DNA of 64,000 bases from Aquabacterium sp. A3 (GCF_038069945.1 NZ_JBBPEV010000002.1:62001-126000), one strand, 5' to 3'. Shown: positions 29,101 through 38,098, counted from the first letter of the stretch. Numbers and translations: made by a program. The notes: generated by a model from the letters alone, not told the origin.

Positions 29101-29853
29101 ATGCGCTGGCGTGGCCAGTTGTCACCAGGGCCCTTCGGGGCCCTGTCGGTTTGGGGTCGGCGCGTGCTGCTCGCCTGGGGGGCGGGTGGCCTGATGTCGG
29201 GGTGCGTGGCCCTCGACCCGGCCGTGCAGCAATCGGCCCAGGCCTTGTGGCCCTGGGCGGATGCGCAGGGGGCAGGGTCTGGCCAGGCGCCGCGCCTGAA
29301 CCCCGATTTTGATTACCTTCGTCTGGTGGTGTCTGGTCAGGTGCTGTACTTGGCGCGGGGGTATACCGACACGGCCGACACGGCCGACACGGCCAACAAC
29401 GGTGGCCCTGTCACCGTGTGGTATTCGGCCGATCGCGAGGTGTTGCGTCTGCAGCACGGGCGTTTGGCTGGCCTGGCAGGCACCCCGGTGGCCTGGTTGC
29501 ACGTGCGCGGGCTGGCCGGCGCACCGATCACCGCGCCCGACGATGCCCCCAACGCGTCGCCCCAAGCCTGGGTGCGAGAAATCGACCAGATGCCGGGTTA
29601 TCGTTGGGGGGTGCGTGACCGCCTGGTCGTGCGCCCCATCGAGGCCCCGGCCAACAGCCAGGTCCATGGCTGGTTGCCTCAAGCCTTGCGGTGGGCTCAA
29701 GAACAAGACGAGGCCGGTCGCCTGCCGCCTGCGCGTTATGCGTGGGCGCCTGGCCAGCCTGAACCCATCTACGGCGAGCAATGCCTGCAACCCGATTTTT
29801 GCCTCACGTGGCAGCGCTGGTCCGCCCAGGGCGCCGTGCCCACTCCGCCCTGA
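29101..29853 (+). CDS. YjbF/GfcB-like outer-membrane lipoprotein
   Basis: 250 residues from ATG 29101 (TTG 29092/29095 also in frame; no strong ribosome site). A lipobox MSGC places the lipidated Cys at residue 35. The motifs YLRLVVSGQVLYLARGY and EVLRLQHGRLAGLAGTP are those of the YjbF family: a group 4 capsule/exopolysaccharide lipoprotein. Three tandem copies of a 9-base unit (29369-29395) encode TDTADTADTA. The 3' end overlaps the next gene by 73 bases. Confidence 0.75.
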   Translation: MRWRGQLSPGPFGALSVWGRRVLLAWGAGGLMSGCVALDPAVQQSAQALWPWADAQGAGSGQAPRLNPDFDYLRLVVSGQVLYLARGYTDTADTADTANNGGPVTVWYSADREVLRLQHGRLAGLAGTPVAWLHVRGLAGAPITAPDDAPNASPQAWVREIDQMPGYRWGVRDRLVVRPIEAPANSQVHGWLPQALRWAQEQDEAGRLPPARYAWAPGQPEPIYGEQCLQPDFCLTWQRWSAQGAVPTPP

Positions 29854-32669
29854 GCCGGTCCCTGGCGTGGGGCATGGCGCTGGCCACCGGCCTGTTGGCA
29901 GCGACCGCAGCCCAGGCCTCGTCCACCCATCCCATCACCGAGCGCCAGCGCCTGAGCACCTGGCTGGCCACCCATGGGGTGGTGCTTCGCCCTGGCGCGC
30001 TGCACTGGTGGTCTCGGGCGCGCCAGGAGGCGCAAGTCGCCGAGCAGGCCGCCCTGGTGCAGGCGCTGGGCCCCTCATGGTCACCCCTGGCCAGCATGGT
30101 CAGGCGCATGCCCGTGACCGGGCGCGTGCCCTTGCCCAGCCTGGACGCCCGCCTGCTGGAGGCCCGCCCCGAGCTGGACCCCTGGCTGCAGCCCGGTGAT
30201 CGCCTGCAGGCCTGGCCCGCCACCGACGTCGTCTCGGTGCTCTTGCCTTCTGGCCATGTGTGTCGCGTGCCGCACGATGCCCAGGCCCGCCTGCCGGCTT
30301 ATGTGCAGGCCTGTGGTGTGCAGGGCGCCGCGCGGGCCTGGGTGGCCCAGGCCGATGGGCAGGTGCAGGTCATGGGCCTGGCGGCCGACCAGCGTGCCGA
30401 TCTGGCGCGCACCGTCTCGCCGGGGGCCTGGGTGTGGGCCCCGGCTGCGGGCGATGCCCCGCCGCCTGAGGTGTCGGCCCGCCTGGTGGCCTTCCTGGCC
30501 ACCCAGCCGCCGTCGGCCACCGATGAGCCTTGGGCGCTGCCCCGTGCGCTGAGTGCCGATGTCGTTGCCGCACCGCCGCCGCGCGCCATGCCCCCGCTCA
30601 GCAACGACTGGGGTGGCATCGGCCTGCTGCAGATGCCGTCGGCCCGCATGGAGCCCGTGGGCACTGCGGCCCTCACCGTCACCAGCGCGCTGCCCTACAC
30701 CGAGCTCAAGGCCCGGCTGCAGCCGTTCAGCTGGCTGTCGGTCGATTTTGGCTACCTCAGCATCAGCGGGCGGCGCTACGGCCCGCAAGAGGTGGCCGGC
30801 GACCAGTCCTACAAAGACAAAACCGCCGACGTGAAGCTGCGCCTGTGGTCCGAAGGGCAGGGCGTGGCCTGGGCGCCCGAGGTGGCCGTGGGCTGGCGCG
30901 ACGTCCTGGGCACGGGTCTGTTTGCCAGCGAGTACATCGTGGCCACCAAGGCCTGGGGCGATGTGGACCTGACGGCGGGCCTGGCCTTCGGCTACCTGGG
31001 CAGCCGAGGCGAGTGGCGCAACCCCCTGGGGGTGGTCTCTGAGCGCTTCAAGCGCCGTCAGCGGCCCGATGTGGGCCTGGGCGGCACGCTGGACTGGCGC
31101 ACCTTCTTCACCGGGCCGGTGTCGCCCTTCCTGGGTATCCAGTGGGCGATGCCGATGGACAACTGGTGGCTCAAGGCCGAGCTCGACCCCATCGATTACG
31201 CCAGCGAGCTCACAGGGGGGCGGTCTGTGGAGCAGTCGGCCCGCGTCAACGTGGCGCTGGTGCACCGCGTGTGGCCCTGGCTGGACCTGTCGCTGGGCCT
31301 GGAGCGGGGACAGCGCGTGACCCTGAGCGTGTCGGCCCATGCGGCCCTGCCCGAGCTGAACACACCCAAGCGGCTGGACCCGCCCATGCCGGCGGTGGTA
31401 GACCGCGCCCCTGCGCAGGCCGTGCCGCTGGCCGAGATGGCCAAGGCCATTGAGGTGCAAACCGGCGGGCGCGTCAGCCTGGTGCAGCGCCGTGGCGAGC
31501 GCTTGTCGCTGCGCTTGCATGATCCGGTGGGGCACGCCGCATCGGGCTGGATGGACCGCGTCACGGCGGTGGTGCACGCCAGCCAACCCGCCGCCGTGCG
31601 CGAGGTGGTGGTGGACGTGCACCGCCAGGGCCTGCCCGTGGTGTCGGCCACCCAGGCGCGCCAGCCCTGGGTGCAGGCCCGCACCGAGTGGCAGCCGCTG
31701 CCCGCTGATGACGCGCCACCGCTGGCCGTGCAGCGCCGCCCTGTGGCTGCCGCCCCGGCAGCGTCTGTCGCTCAGGCCGACCCCGCCACAGCCACCGCCA
31801 CCACCACCTGGCAAGCCCCTGAGTCCAGCGCCTGGAAGCAGGGCGTGGGCCTGCACTACCGTCAGAACCTGGGTGGCCCCGACGGCTTCTGGCTGTACCA
31901 GCTCGGGGTGGACTGGTCGGCCGAATGGCGCCTGGCCCAGAGCACCTGGGTGAGCGGCACCGCCCGCGTGCGCGTGCTCGACAACTACGACAACTTCAAG
32001 TTCAACGGCTCCAGCCAATTGCCCCGGGTGCGCACCCTCATCCGCGAGTACCTCACCACCCGCCGCTTCACGGTGCCCCAGCTGCAGATCACGCACGCCC
32101 AGGCCCTGGGCGACGACCTGTTCGCCATGGGCTACGCCGGCCTGCTGGAGACCATGTACGCCGGTGTGGGCGGCGAGCTGCTCTACCGCCCGGTGGACAG
32201 CCGCCTCGCGCTGGGGGTGGACGTCAACGCCGTGCAGCAGCGCGCCTTCACGCAAGGCTTGTCCTTGCGCGACTACCGCGTCAACACCGGCCACCTCACG
32301 GCCTATTGGGACACCGGCTGGCAAGACCTGCTGATCAAGCTCAGCGCCGGGCGTTATCTGGCGGGCGATGTGGGGGCCACGCTGGACATGTCCCGCGTGT
32401 TCGACAACGGCGTGAGCCTGGGCGCCTACGCCACCAAGACGAATGTGTCGGCCGAGCAGTTTGGCGAAGGCTCGTTCGACAAGGGCATCTACGTCACCAT
32501 CCCCTTTGACGTGATGCTGCCCCGCTCCAGCTCGTCCACGGCAGCCCTGGTGTACGCCCCCCTGATCCGCGACGGCGGCGCCCGACTGAGCCGCCAGTAC
32601 GGCCTGTACGAGCTCACCCGCGCGCGCGATGCCCGCTGGTGGGCAAAGCCCGCCGATGGGGCGCCATGA
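29781..32669 (+). CDS. GfcC-YjbH fusion: capsule/exopolysaccharide outer-membrane protein
   Basis: 962 residues if ATG 29781 is used; ATG 29874 is another choice and would leave a compact signal peptide ending TAAQA|SSTHP. Residues about 45-260 resemble GfcC/YjbG (LDPWLQPGDRLQAWP, polysaccharide-binding beta-grasp). From about 270 the protein is YjbH-like: NDWGGIGLLQMPSARM, YTELKARLQPFSWLSVDFGY, and a C-terminal beta-barrel ending SRQYGLYELTRARDARW. In E. coli YjbG (about 245 aa) and YjbH (about 700 aa) are separate, so this is a fusion. Expected location: outer membrane and periplasm. Function inferred: exopolysaccharide export or modification. Confidence 0.78.
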   Translation: MPATRFLPHVAALVRPGRRAHSALSRSLAWGMALATGLLAATAAQASSTHPITERQRLSTWLATHGVVLRPGALHWWSRARQEAQVAEQAALVQALGPSWSPLASMVRRMPVTGRVPLPSLDARLLEARPELDPWLQPGDRLQAWPATDVVSVLLPSGHVCRVPHDAQARLPAYVQACGVQGAARAWVAQADGQVQVMGLAADQRADLARTVSPGAWVWAPAAGDAPPPEVSARLVAFLATQPPSATDEPWALPRALSADVVAAPPPRAMPPLSNDWGGIGLLQMPSARMEPVGTAALTVTSALPYTELKARLQPFSWLSVDFGYLSISGRRYGPQEVAGDQSYKDKTADVKLRLWSEGQGVAWAPEVAVGWRDVLGTGLFASEYIVATKAWGDVDLTAGLAFGYLGSRGEWRNPLGVVSERFKRRQRPDVGLGGTLDWRTFFTGPVSPFLGIQWAMPMDNWWLKAELDPIDYASELTGGRSVEQSARVNVALVHRVWPWLDLSLGLERGQRVTLSVSAHAALPELNTPKRLDPPMPAVVDRAPAQAVPLAEMAKAIEVQTGGRVSLVQRRGERLSLRLHDPVGHAASGWMDRVTAVVHASQPAAVREVVVDVHRQGLPVVSATQARQPWVQARTEWQPLPADDAPPLAVQRRPVAAAPAASVAQADPATATATTTWQAPESSAWKQGVGLHYRQNLGGPDGFWLYQLGVDWSAEWRLAQSTWVSGTARVRVLDNYDNFKFNGSSQLPRVRTLIREYLTTRRFTVPQLQITHAQALGDDLFAMGYAGLLETMYAGVGGELLYRPVDSRLALGVDVNAVQQRAFTQGLSLRDYRVNTGHLTAYWDTGWQDLLIKLSAGRYLAGDVGATLDMSRVFDNGVSLGAYATKTNVSAEQFGEGSFDKGIYVTIPFDVMLPRSSSSTAALVYAPLIRDGGARLSRQYGLYELTRARDARWWAKPADGAP

Positions 32670-32768
32670 CCTCGGTTTTTTCGAAGCATCGCCACGCAAG
32701 ATCCGAATGGACGCGGCCGGGTGGCGCGTCTAGATTGGGTGCATGTTCAAGTGCCCCAGGAGTTGCGC

Positions 32769-33224
32769 ATGCCCCCCAACAGTCCGCTGACCGCCGGCCG
32801 CATCGTGGGCCTGGCCCTGTTTGCCAATGACGAGATCAACGACGCCGAGCTGTTTGCCTTGCACCGCGTGCAGGTCTGCCATCAGCTGGGCTTGAGCCGC
32901 GAGTGCTGGCAAGGGCTGCTGGCCGAGTTGCACGACGCCTTCCTGCACGCGCGCAAGCGGCCACGCACCACCCTGGCCGACCTGCTGCCCGTGCAGTACT
33001 GGCTCAACACGGTGGACGACCCCGACCTGCAGCGGCGCGTGGCGCAGATGTGTGCCGCCGTGGTGAGCGCCGATGGTTTTGTCGACCCTGGCGAGGCGCG
33101 GCTGCTGCGCCGCCTGCTGGGCGCCTGGCCCCTGCCCGCCGAAGACCGCGAGATGCTGGAAGCCCTGGTGTATGGTCTGGATTTCGAGATCCGGCCGCGC
33201 ACCGACGTGGACGCCTTGCACTGA
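32769..33224 (+). CDS. TerB-like helical protein
   Basis: 151 residues from ATG 32769 (AGGAG 7 bases upstream). Entirely alpha-helical with the pattern RIVGLALFANDEINDAE... AQMCAAVVSADGFVDPGEARLL...; the two acidic loops are like those of TerB/tellurite-resistance (metal-binding) domains. No partner ter genes nearby, so a stress or metal role is only inferred from the fold. Confidence 0.55.
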   Translation: MPPNSPLTAGRIVGLALFANDEINDAELFALHRVQVCHQLGLSRECWQGLLAELHDAFLHARKRPRTTLADLLPVQYWLNTVDDPDLQRRVAQMCAAVVSADGFVDPGEARLLRRLLGAWPLPAEDREMLEALVYGLDFEIRPRTDVDALH

Positions 33225-33311
33225 ACGGCGGGGTGTGCGGTATGCACGCCCACGTCCACCTCATCCAAGGGGCCACGGCCAGTAATTGAGGGTTAACGCG
33301 GATGCTGCGCA

Positions 33312-33341
33312 TTTGACAATGCCGCATTTCAAATATAAAGT
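33312..33341 (+). promoter_or_regulatory. Promoter and TetR operator of the monooxygenase gene
   Basis: TTTGACAAT (33312-33320), 5 bases, ATTTCAAATAT (33326-33336): the same 25-base pattern stands in the TetR-SDR intergenic region at 39956-39980. It also contains a -35 TTGACA (33313-33318), a 17-base spacer and TAAAGT (33336-33341) as -10, so binding of the repressor would cover the promoter. Confidence 0.65.
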
Positions 33342-33418
33342 GAAAACATCGGTCGTCACTTAATCTGTCGCAAGGTGACGGCGCTGTTTTACCTTTGTTT
33401 GTCCCCCGTGGAGACCTC

Positions 33419-34921
33419 ATGGCCAACCATTTTGACGTGCTGATCGTGGGCGCCGGCCTGTCCGGCATCGGTGCTGCGCGCCACCTCAAAACACATTGCC
33501 CCGACAAATCGTTTGCCATCCTGGAAGGCCGTGACACCATGGGCGGCACCTGGGACCTGTTCCGCTACCCAGGCATCCGGTCCGATTCGGACATGTACAC
33601 CCTGGGCTACAACTTCAAGCCCTGGACCGAAAAGCAGGTGATTGCCGACGGCCACCGCATCCGCAACTACATCGCCGAAACCTCGCGCGAGAACGGACTG
33701 GACAGCCACGTTCGCTATGGCCACAAGGTGGTGGCGGCCGACTGGCACAGCGACACCGCCACGTGGACCGTGACGGTGCAAAAAGGGGGTGATCAAGGCG
33801 CCGGCGAGACGGTGCAGATGACCTGTGGCTGGCTGATGATGTGCTCGGGCTATTACAACTACGAAGAAGGCTTCACGCCCGAGTTCAAGGGCCGCGAAGA
33901 CTTCAAGGGCCAGGTCATCCACCCGCAGTTCTGGCCGCAGAACTTCGACTACAGCGGCAAGCGCGTGGTGGTGATCGGCTCTGGCGCCACCGCCATCACG
34001 CTCATCCCCTCGATGACGGACAAGGCCAAGATGGTGACGATGCTGCAGCGCACGCCCAGCTACGTGGTCTCGGTGCCGCAGTTCGACCCCATGGTGCGCT
34101 TCCTGTTGAAGTTCCTCTCGCCCATGACGGTCTACAACATCAGCCGGGCGCGCAACAACTTCATCACGCAGGGCATCTTCAAGCTCTCGCGCGCCTTCCC
34201 CAACTTCATGCGCTGGCTGCTGCTCAAGCAGGTCAAGGCCCAGGTGGGGCCCAACTTCGACATGAAGCACTTCACGCCGCCGTACAACCCCTGGGACCAG
34301 CGCCTGTGTGCCGTGCCCAATGGCGATCTGTTCAGGGCCATCCGCAAGGGCAAGGCCGGTGTGGTGACCGACCAGATCGATGCGTTCGTGAGCAACGGCA
34401 TCAAGCTCAAGTCGGGCCAGGTGCTGGAGGCCGACGTCATCGTCACGGCCACGGGCCTGAACCTGCGGCTGTTTGGCGGCATGGCGATCTCGGTGGACGG
34501 CAAGGCCATCCAGATGAACCAGCACATCTCGTACAAGGGCCTGATGTTCAGCGACATCCCCAACTTCTCGAACACGCTGGGCTACACCAACGCCTCGTGG
34601 ACGCTGAAGGCCGATCTGATCGCCGAGTACGTGTGCCGCCTGATCAAGCACATGGACAAAACCGGCACGCGCATTGCCGTGCCGGTGCGCACCCCCGATG
34701 TGCAGCCCGCGCCGCTGCTGGACATGACCTCAGGCTACGTGGCCCGCGCCGAGGCTTACCTGCCCAAGGGCGCGGACCGCGCGCCCTGGAAGCTGTTTCA
34801 GAACTACGCCATGGACAAAAAACAGCTGCGCGAAGGCAAGCTGGAAGATGGCGTGATGTCGTTCCGCAAGCCCCATGTGGCGGGTCTGACCGCCGATGGG
34901 CACAAGCGCCTGGCCGCCTGA
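33419..34921 (+). CDS. Flavin-containing monooxygenase of the Baeyer-Villiger type
   Basis: 500 residues. ATG 33419 follows GTGGAG. FAD motif VGAGLSGIG near residue 10, NADPH motif VIGSGATAI near residue 185, and the BVMO fingerprint FKGQVIHPQFWP (FxGxxxHxxxWP) near residue 167. Expected reaction: NADPH- and O2-dependent conversion of a ketone or aldehyde to an ester, or long-chain ketone oxidation. Resembles mycobacterial MymA (Rv3083) type enzymes (family impression). Operator shared with the TetR/SDR/esterase genes 6.5 kb away supports one pathway. Confidence 0.85.
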   Translation: MANHFDVLIVGAGLSGIGAARHLKTHCPDKSFAILEGRDTMGGTWDLFRYPGIRSDSDMYTLGYNFKPWTEKQVIADGHRIRNYIAETSRENGLDSHVRYGHKVVAADWHSDTATWTVTVQKGGDQGAGETVQMTCGWLMMCSGYYNYEEGFTPEFKGREDFKGQVIHPQFWPQNFDYSGKRVVVIGSGATAITLIPSMTDKAKMVTMLQRTPSYVVSVPQFDPMVRFLLKFLSPMTVYNISRARNNFITQGIFKLSRAFPNFMRWLLLKQVKAQVGPNFDMKHFTPPYNPWDQRLCAVPNGDLFRAIRKGKAGVVTDQIDAFVSNGIKLKSGQVLEADVIVTATGLNLRLFGGMAISVDGKAIQMNQHISYKGLMFSDIPNFSNTLGYTNASWTLKADLIAEYVCRLIKHMDKTGTRIAVPVRTPDVQPAPLLDMTSGYVARAEAYLPKGADRAPWKLFQNYAMDKKQLREGKLEDGVMSFRKPHVAGLTADGHKRLAA

Positions 34922-34935
34922 GGCCAGGTTGGTGC

Positions 34936-35373
34936 TCAGGGCTTGAGAAAGCCCTGGGCCAGTCCACCCAGGATGGAGCCCAGGCCGCCCAGGTCCAGCT
35001 GCGCGGGCAACTGACCATCGGGCGTGAGCTTGTCCACCAACTGGGGCAGGGCCTCGCTCACCACCGCCGCCTCTTGTTCTGGCGTGCTGCCGTTGGTGTC
35101 GGCCAGTTTTTGCAGCAGCGCCGGGCCCAGCACCGCCATGATCTGGTCGGCCGAGATGGGCAGGTTCTCGCCCTTGCCGATCCACGAGGCCACCAACGAA
35201 CCCAGCCCTTTGTCTTCAAAGGCCTTCACCAGGCCGCTGAGGCCGCCCAGTTCAGGGTTCTGCAGCAGTTGCGTGGCCAGCGTGATCAGGGGCGAGGCCT
35301 GCGAGGCGCCGCCGTCCTGGCCGGTGGTCAGTGAGCCCAGCACCTGGCCGGCCAGTTGATCGAGCAAACCCAT
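34936..35373 (-). CDS. YidB family (DUF937) protein
   Basis: 145 residues. Pattern MGLLDQLAGQVLGSL ... LVKAFEDKGLGSLVASWIGKGENLPIS is the YidB/DUF937 signature, a small helical protein of unknown role. Converges with the monooxygenase gene (14-base gap). Start ATG 35373. Likely co-transcribed with the DUF3597 gene just upstream of it. Confidence 0.85.
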   Translation of the reverse strand: MGLLDQLAGQVLGSLTTGQDGGASQASPLITLATQLLQNPELGGLSGLVKAFEDKGLGSLVASWIGKGENLPISADQIMAVLGPALLQKLADTNGSTPEQEAAVVSEALPQLVDKLTPDGQLPAQLDLGGLGSILGGLAQGFLKP

Positions 35374-35408
35374 GAGGGCCTCCGTTGGTTGGGGTGTGGC
35401 GGTGCTGA

Positions 35409-35852
35409 TCAGTCCAGCAGATCAGCGGGGATGTTGCCCCCATTGTCGGCCAGTTTCTGCAGCACGGTCTTGTGCAGCCACATGTTCATCTGGGCCGAGT
35501 CGCCCATCTTGTCGGCCGGGCACCCCAGCTCGGTGGCCAGCTCTTTGCGCGCGCCCAGCGAGCTGTCCAGCTCCAGCAGCTTGAGCAGGTCGACGATCGA
35601 GGTGCGCCAGTTCAGCTTCTGGGGGTTGGCTTGCGCCTTGGCCTCCAGTTGGGCCACCACGTCCACCACGGCCACCGCCTGGGGTGCGGCGGGCTCAGGG
35701 GTGGCAGGCGCCAGGGCGGCCGCCGGGGTGACCGGGGCGGCGGGTGTGACCGGGGTGGTTGTTGCGGCGGTCACCGTCGGGGCTGCCGCAGGCGCGGCTT
35801 CCTCGTCTTTGCCAAAGCCCAGTTTGTTCAAGATCTTGCTGAAAAAGCTCAT
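35409..35852 (-). CDS. DUF3597 protein
   Basis: 147 residues. N-terminal MSFFSKILNKLGFGK, a low-complexity Ala/Pro/Thr/Val linker (about 20-60), then the DUF3597 core (VAQLEAKAQANPQKLNWRTS, VDLLKLLELDSSLGARKELA). Function unknown. GGAG-type ribosome site (AGGCTTCC on the plus strand) precedes the start. Confidence 0.82.
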   Translation of the reverse strand: MSFFSKILNKLGFGKDEEAAPAAAPTVTAATTTPVTPAAPVTPAAALAPATPEPAAPQAVAVVDVVAQLEAKAQANPQKLNWRTSIVDLLKLLELDSSLGARKELATELGCPADKMGDSAQMNMWLHKTVLQKLADNGGNIPADLLD

Positions 35853-35906
35853 GGAAGCCTCCGTGTGGTGAATGAGCGGTTGGTGAGCGAGTGGTTGGTG
35901 TGGGGC

Positions 35907-36680
35907 TCACTGCCCCAGCTTGACGTTCAGGCCCGTGAACAAGGAGGTGTCCACCTTCTTCACGCCGGGCGGTACCTTGCTGTTGTAGGTGCTGATCAGG
36001 CCCACCGACAGCGAGGTGGCCTTGGTCATGGCCACGTTCAGTGAGCCATTGAAGCGCATCAGGTTGAGCTTGTCGCCCGTGAGTGCCTGCGTGTATTCCA
36101 GCCGCTGCTTGAGGCTGACGGTGTCGTTGAGCTGGTGGCTGGATTCTTCACCGATCAGCAAACCGGTGTTCGAAAAGCGCGTGCCGGTGGTGTCGCCAAT
36201 CGTCTGCGCCTCGCGGTACACCGAGCGGGTGTGGCTCACACCGCCGAACACGTCCAGCGTGTGGGCCTCGGTCTGGATCAGGTGATAGCCCAGACCGCCG
36301 GCCACGGTGCTGCGGTGCTTGAGCTCGATCACCCGGTCGGCGTCCACGCCCAGCTTGCCAAAGCCGTACCACTGCGGGGTCAGGTCCACGTCTTGTTGGC
36401 CCGACACACCCCACTTGTTGGCCGTGGTATTTTTCTCGCCGTCCACCTTGCTGCGGGCCTGGTTGATGTAGCCCTGCAGCGTGGTCTTGCTGCCGTCCAC
36501 CTGCCGCGCCACGTTCACATTGGCCAGCAGCGCGGCCGACTCGGTGTTGCCCCCCGAGATCGACAACGATGCGCCCGCCAGGCCACGCCATTGGCCGTCT
36601 TTTTTGGGGGCGTCGGCCAGGGCCGGGGTGGCCACCAGGGCCAGGGCGGGCAGGGTAGCGGTGAGGTGACGCAGACGCAT
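35907..36680 (-). CDS. DUF481 outer-membrane beta-barrel protein
   Basis: 257 residues. ATG 36680 gives a signal peptide MRLRHLTATLPALALVATPALA; AAAGG lies 8 bases upstream. The body is beta-rich with LSISGGNTESAALLANVN, WGVSGQQDVDLTPQWYG, QTGLLIGEESSHQL-type strands typical of DUF481/YdiY salt- or stress-induced outer-membrane proteins. C-terminal Gln after an aromatic-poor strand. Divergent from the ars operon. Confidence 0.8.
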   Translation of the reverse strand: MRLRHLTATLPALALVATPALADAPKKDGQWRGLAGASLSISGGNTESAALLANVNVARQVDGSKTTLQGYINQARSKVDGEKNTTANKWGVSGQQDVDLTPQWYGFGKLGVDADRVIELKHRSTVAGGLGYHLIQTEAHTLDVFGGVSHTRSVYREAQTIGDTTGTRFSNTGLLIGEESSHQLNDTVSLKQRLEYTQALTGDKLNLMRFNGSLNVAMTKATSLSVGLISTYNSKVPPGVKKVDTSLFTGLNVKLGQ

Positions 36681-36725
36681 GGGCAAGCCTTTCATGTATT
36701 TGTGCAAATGCAAATTGTGCCCGTG

Positions 36726-36748
36726 ATCGAATACTTGACTTCTTCGAT
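36726..36748. promoter_or_regulatory. ArsR operator
   Basis: Inverted repeat ATCGAA (36726-36731), 11 bases, TTCGAT (36743-36748) in the arsR-DUF481 intergenic region, about 20 bases before the arsR ATG. Position and symmetry fit an ArsR-family operator. Confidence 0.5.
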
Positions 36749-36768
36749 ATTTCCATGAAAATAGAATA

Positions 36769-37095
36769 ATGGAAGAAAAAGACGTTGTTCAAGCCCTGTC
36801 TGCCCTGGCCCAGCCGGTGCGCCTTCGCGTGTTCCGCGCGCTGGTGGGCGCGGGCCCCCAAGGGGCCATCCCCACGGCCCTGGCCGATGACCTGGCCGTG
36901 CCCGCCTCCAGCCTGTCGTTTCACCTCAAAGAGCTGCTGCACGCCGGCCTGGTCACGCAAGAGCGCGATGGGCGGCGCCTCATCTACCGCGCCGATTTTG
37001 CCCGCATGAATGGCGTCATGGCCTACCTCACGGCGCACTGCTGCCAGGGCACCCCCTGTGATGCGGTGGCCACCAACCCCACTGTTTGCTGCTAG
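36769..37095 (+). CDS. arsR: ArsR family arsenite-responsive repressor
   Basis: 108 residues. Winged helix (LVGAGPQGAIPTALADDLAV, PASSLSFHLKELLHAGLVTQ, DGRRLIYRAD). Metalloid-binding Cys lie at the C-terminus (C91, C92, C97 and a final CC), like the Acidithiobacillus-type ArsR rather than the ELCVCDL type of E. coli. As(III) or MAs(III) binding should release the operator. First gene of the ars operon; ATG 36769 has no clear ribosome site. Confidence 0.88.
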   Translation: MEEKDVVQALSALAQPVRLRVFRALVGAGPQGAIPTALADDLAVPASSLSFHLKELLHAGLVTQERDGRRLIYRADFARMNGVMAYLTAHCCQGTPCDAVATNPTVCC

Positions 37096-37104
37096 GAGTC
37101 CTCC

Positions 37105-37587
37105 ATGAAGCGCTTTCACGTTCACCTGCACGTGGCCGATCTGGCCCAAAGCATCGGCTTTTACAGCAAGCTGTTCGGCCAGCAACCCAGCCGGCAAGAG
37201 GCCGATTACGCCAAGTGGATGCTGGACGATCCGGCCGTCAACTTTGCGATCTCGCAGCGTGGGGCCGAGCCCGGCATCGACCACCTCGGCATCCAGACGG
37301 ACGACGCCAGCGAGCTGGCCGCGCTCAAGCAGCGCGCCGAAGCCGCCGACCTGAGCCTGCTCGACGAAGGCGAGACCACCTGCTGCTACGCCCGCAGCGA
37401 CAAGCACTGGCTGGTTGACCCCCAGGGCATCGCCTGGGAGCACTTCACCACCCTGGGCAGCGTGCCCACCTTCAGCGCGGGCGAGCCTGCTGCCGCCAGC
37501 GTTGAGGCTGCCAGCGCGTCGTGCTGCCCCCCGCGCGGCAAGCCGGTGGGCATCCCCGTCAAATCCTCTGGTTCATCTTGCTGCTGA
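37105..37587 (+). CDS. arsI: ArsI/CadI-type C-As lyase dioxygenase
   Basis: 160 residues. Vicinal oxygen chelate fold. Iron ligands likely His8, His60 and Glu112 (HVHLHV, GIDHLGIQ, WEHF). Vicinal Cys93-Cys94 (TTCCYA) bind trivalent methylarsenical, the mark of ArsI. The C-terminus has two further Cys pairs (SASCCPP and the terminal SSCC). Known reaction: demethylation of methylarsenite to arsenite. 9 bases after arsR, AGGAG ribosome site. Confidence 0.85.
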   Translation: MKRFHVHLHVADLAQSIGFYSKLFGQQPSRQEADYAKWMLDDPAVNFAISQRGAEPGIDHLGIQTDDASELAALKQRAEAADLSLLDEGETTCCYARSDKHWLVDPQGIAWEHFTTLGSVPTFSAGEPAAASVEAASASCCPPRGKPVGIPVKSSGSSCC

Positions 37588-37591
37588 CCCC

Positions 37592-38095
37592 ATGACCACC
37601 CATGTTCTGATTTTGTGCACCCACAACTCTGCGCGCAGCGTGTTGTCGGAAGGCATGCTCAACCACCTGGCCGCGCAGCAGGGCCTGGATGTGAAGGCCC
37701 ACAGCGCGGGCAGCGCGCCCAGCGGACGGCTCAACCCCTTTGCGCTGGAGGCGCTGAACCACGCCGGCATCGACACGGCCGCCTACCGCAGCAAAAGCTG
37801 GGACGAGTTCACCACGCCCGAGGCACCGCCGCTGTCCATCGTGATCACGGTGTGCGACAGCGCAGCGTCCGAGGCCTGCCCGGTGTTCTTTGGCGGTCAC
37901 GGCCAGCCGGTGAAGGTGCACTGGGGCTACCCCGATCCATCCAACGCCGAGGGCGGTGACGAGGGCAAGCGCCGGGCCTTCGAGCTCACGCGCCAGGCCA
38001 TCGGCTACAAGATGCTGCAGTTGCTGGCCCTGCCGCTGTCCACCCTGCCGCGCGATGAACTGCAGGCGGCGCTTGAGCGCATCGCCCGGAGCTGA
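37592..38095 (+). CDS. arsC: Arsenate reductase, LMW-phosphatase type
   Basis: 167 residues from ATG 37592. N-terminal P-loop CTHNSARS (Cys9 to Arg15, CX5R) and the later Cys pair TVCDSAASEACP, as in thioredoxin/glutathione-dependent LMW-PTP ArsC. The upstream in-frame extension is a shadow of arsI. Reduces arsenate to arsenite. Follows arsI by 4 bases. Confidence 0.9.
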   Translation: MTTHVLILCTHNSARSVLSEGMLNHLAAQQGLDVKAHSAGSAPSGRLNPFALEALNHAGIDTAAYRSKSWDEFTTPEAPPLSIVITVCDSAASEACPVFFGGHGQPVKVHWGYPDPSNAEGGDEGKRRAFELTRQAIGYKMLQLLALPLSTLPRDELQAALERIARS

Positions 38096-38098
38096 GTC

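Noticed and set aside
30081..32699. 872-residue open frame on the minus strand
   Set aside because: Shadow of the GfcC-YjbH gene; composition skewed and no domain seen.
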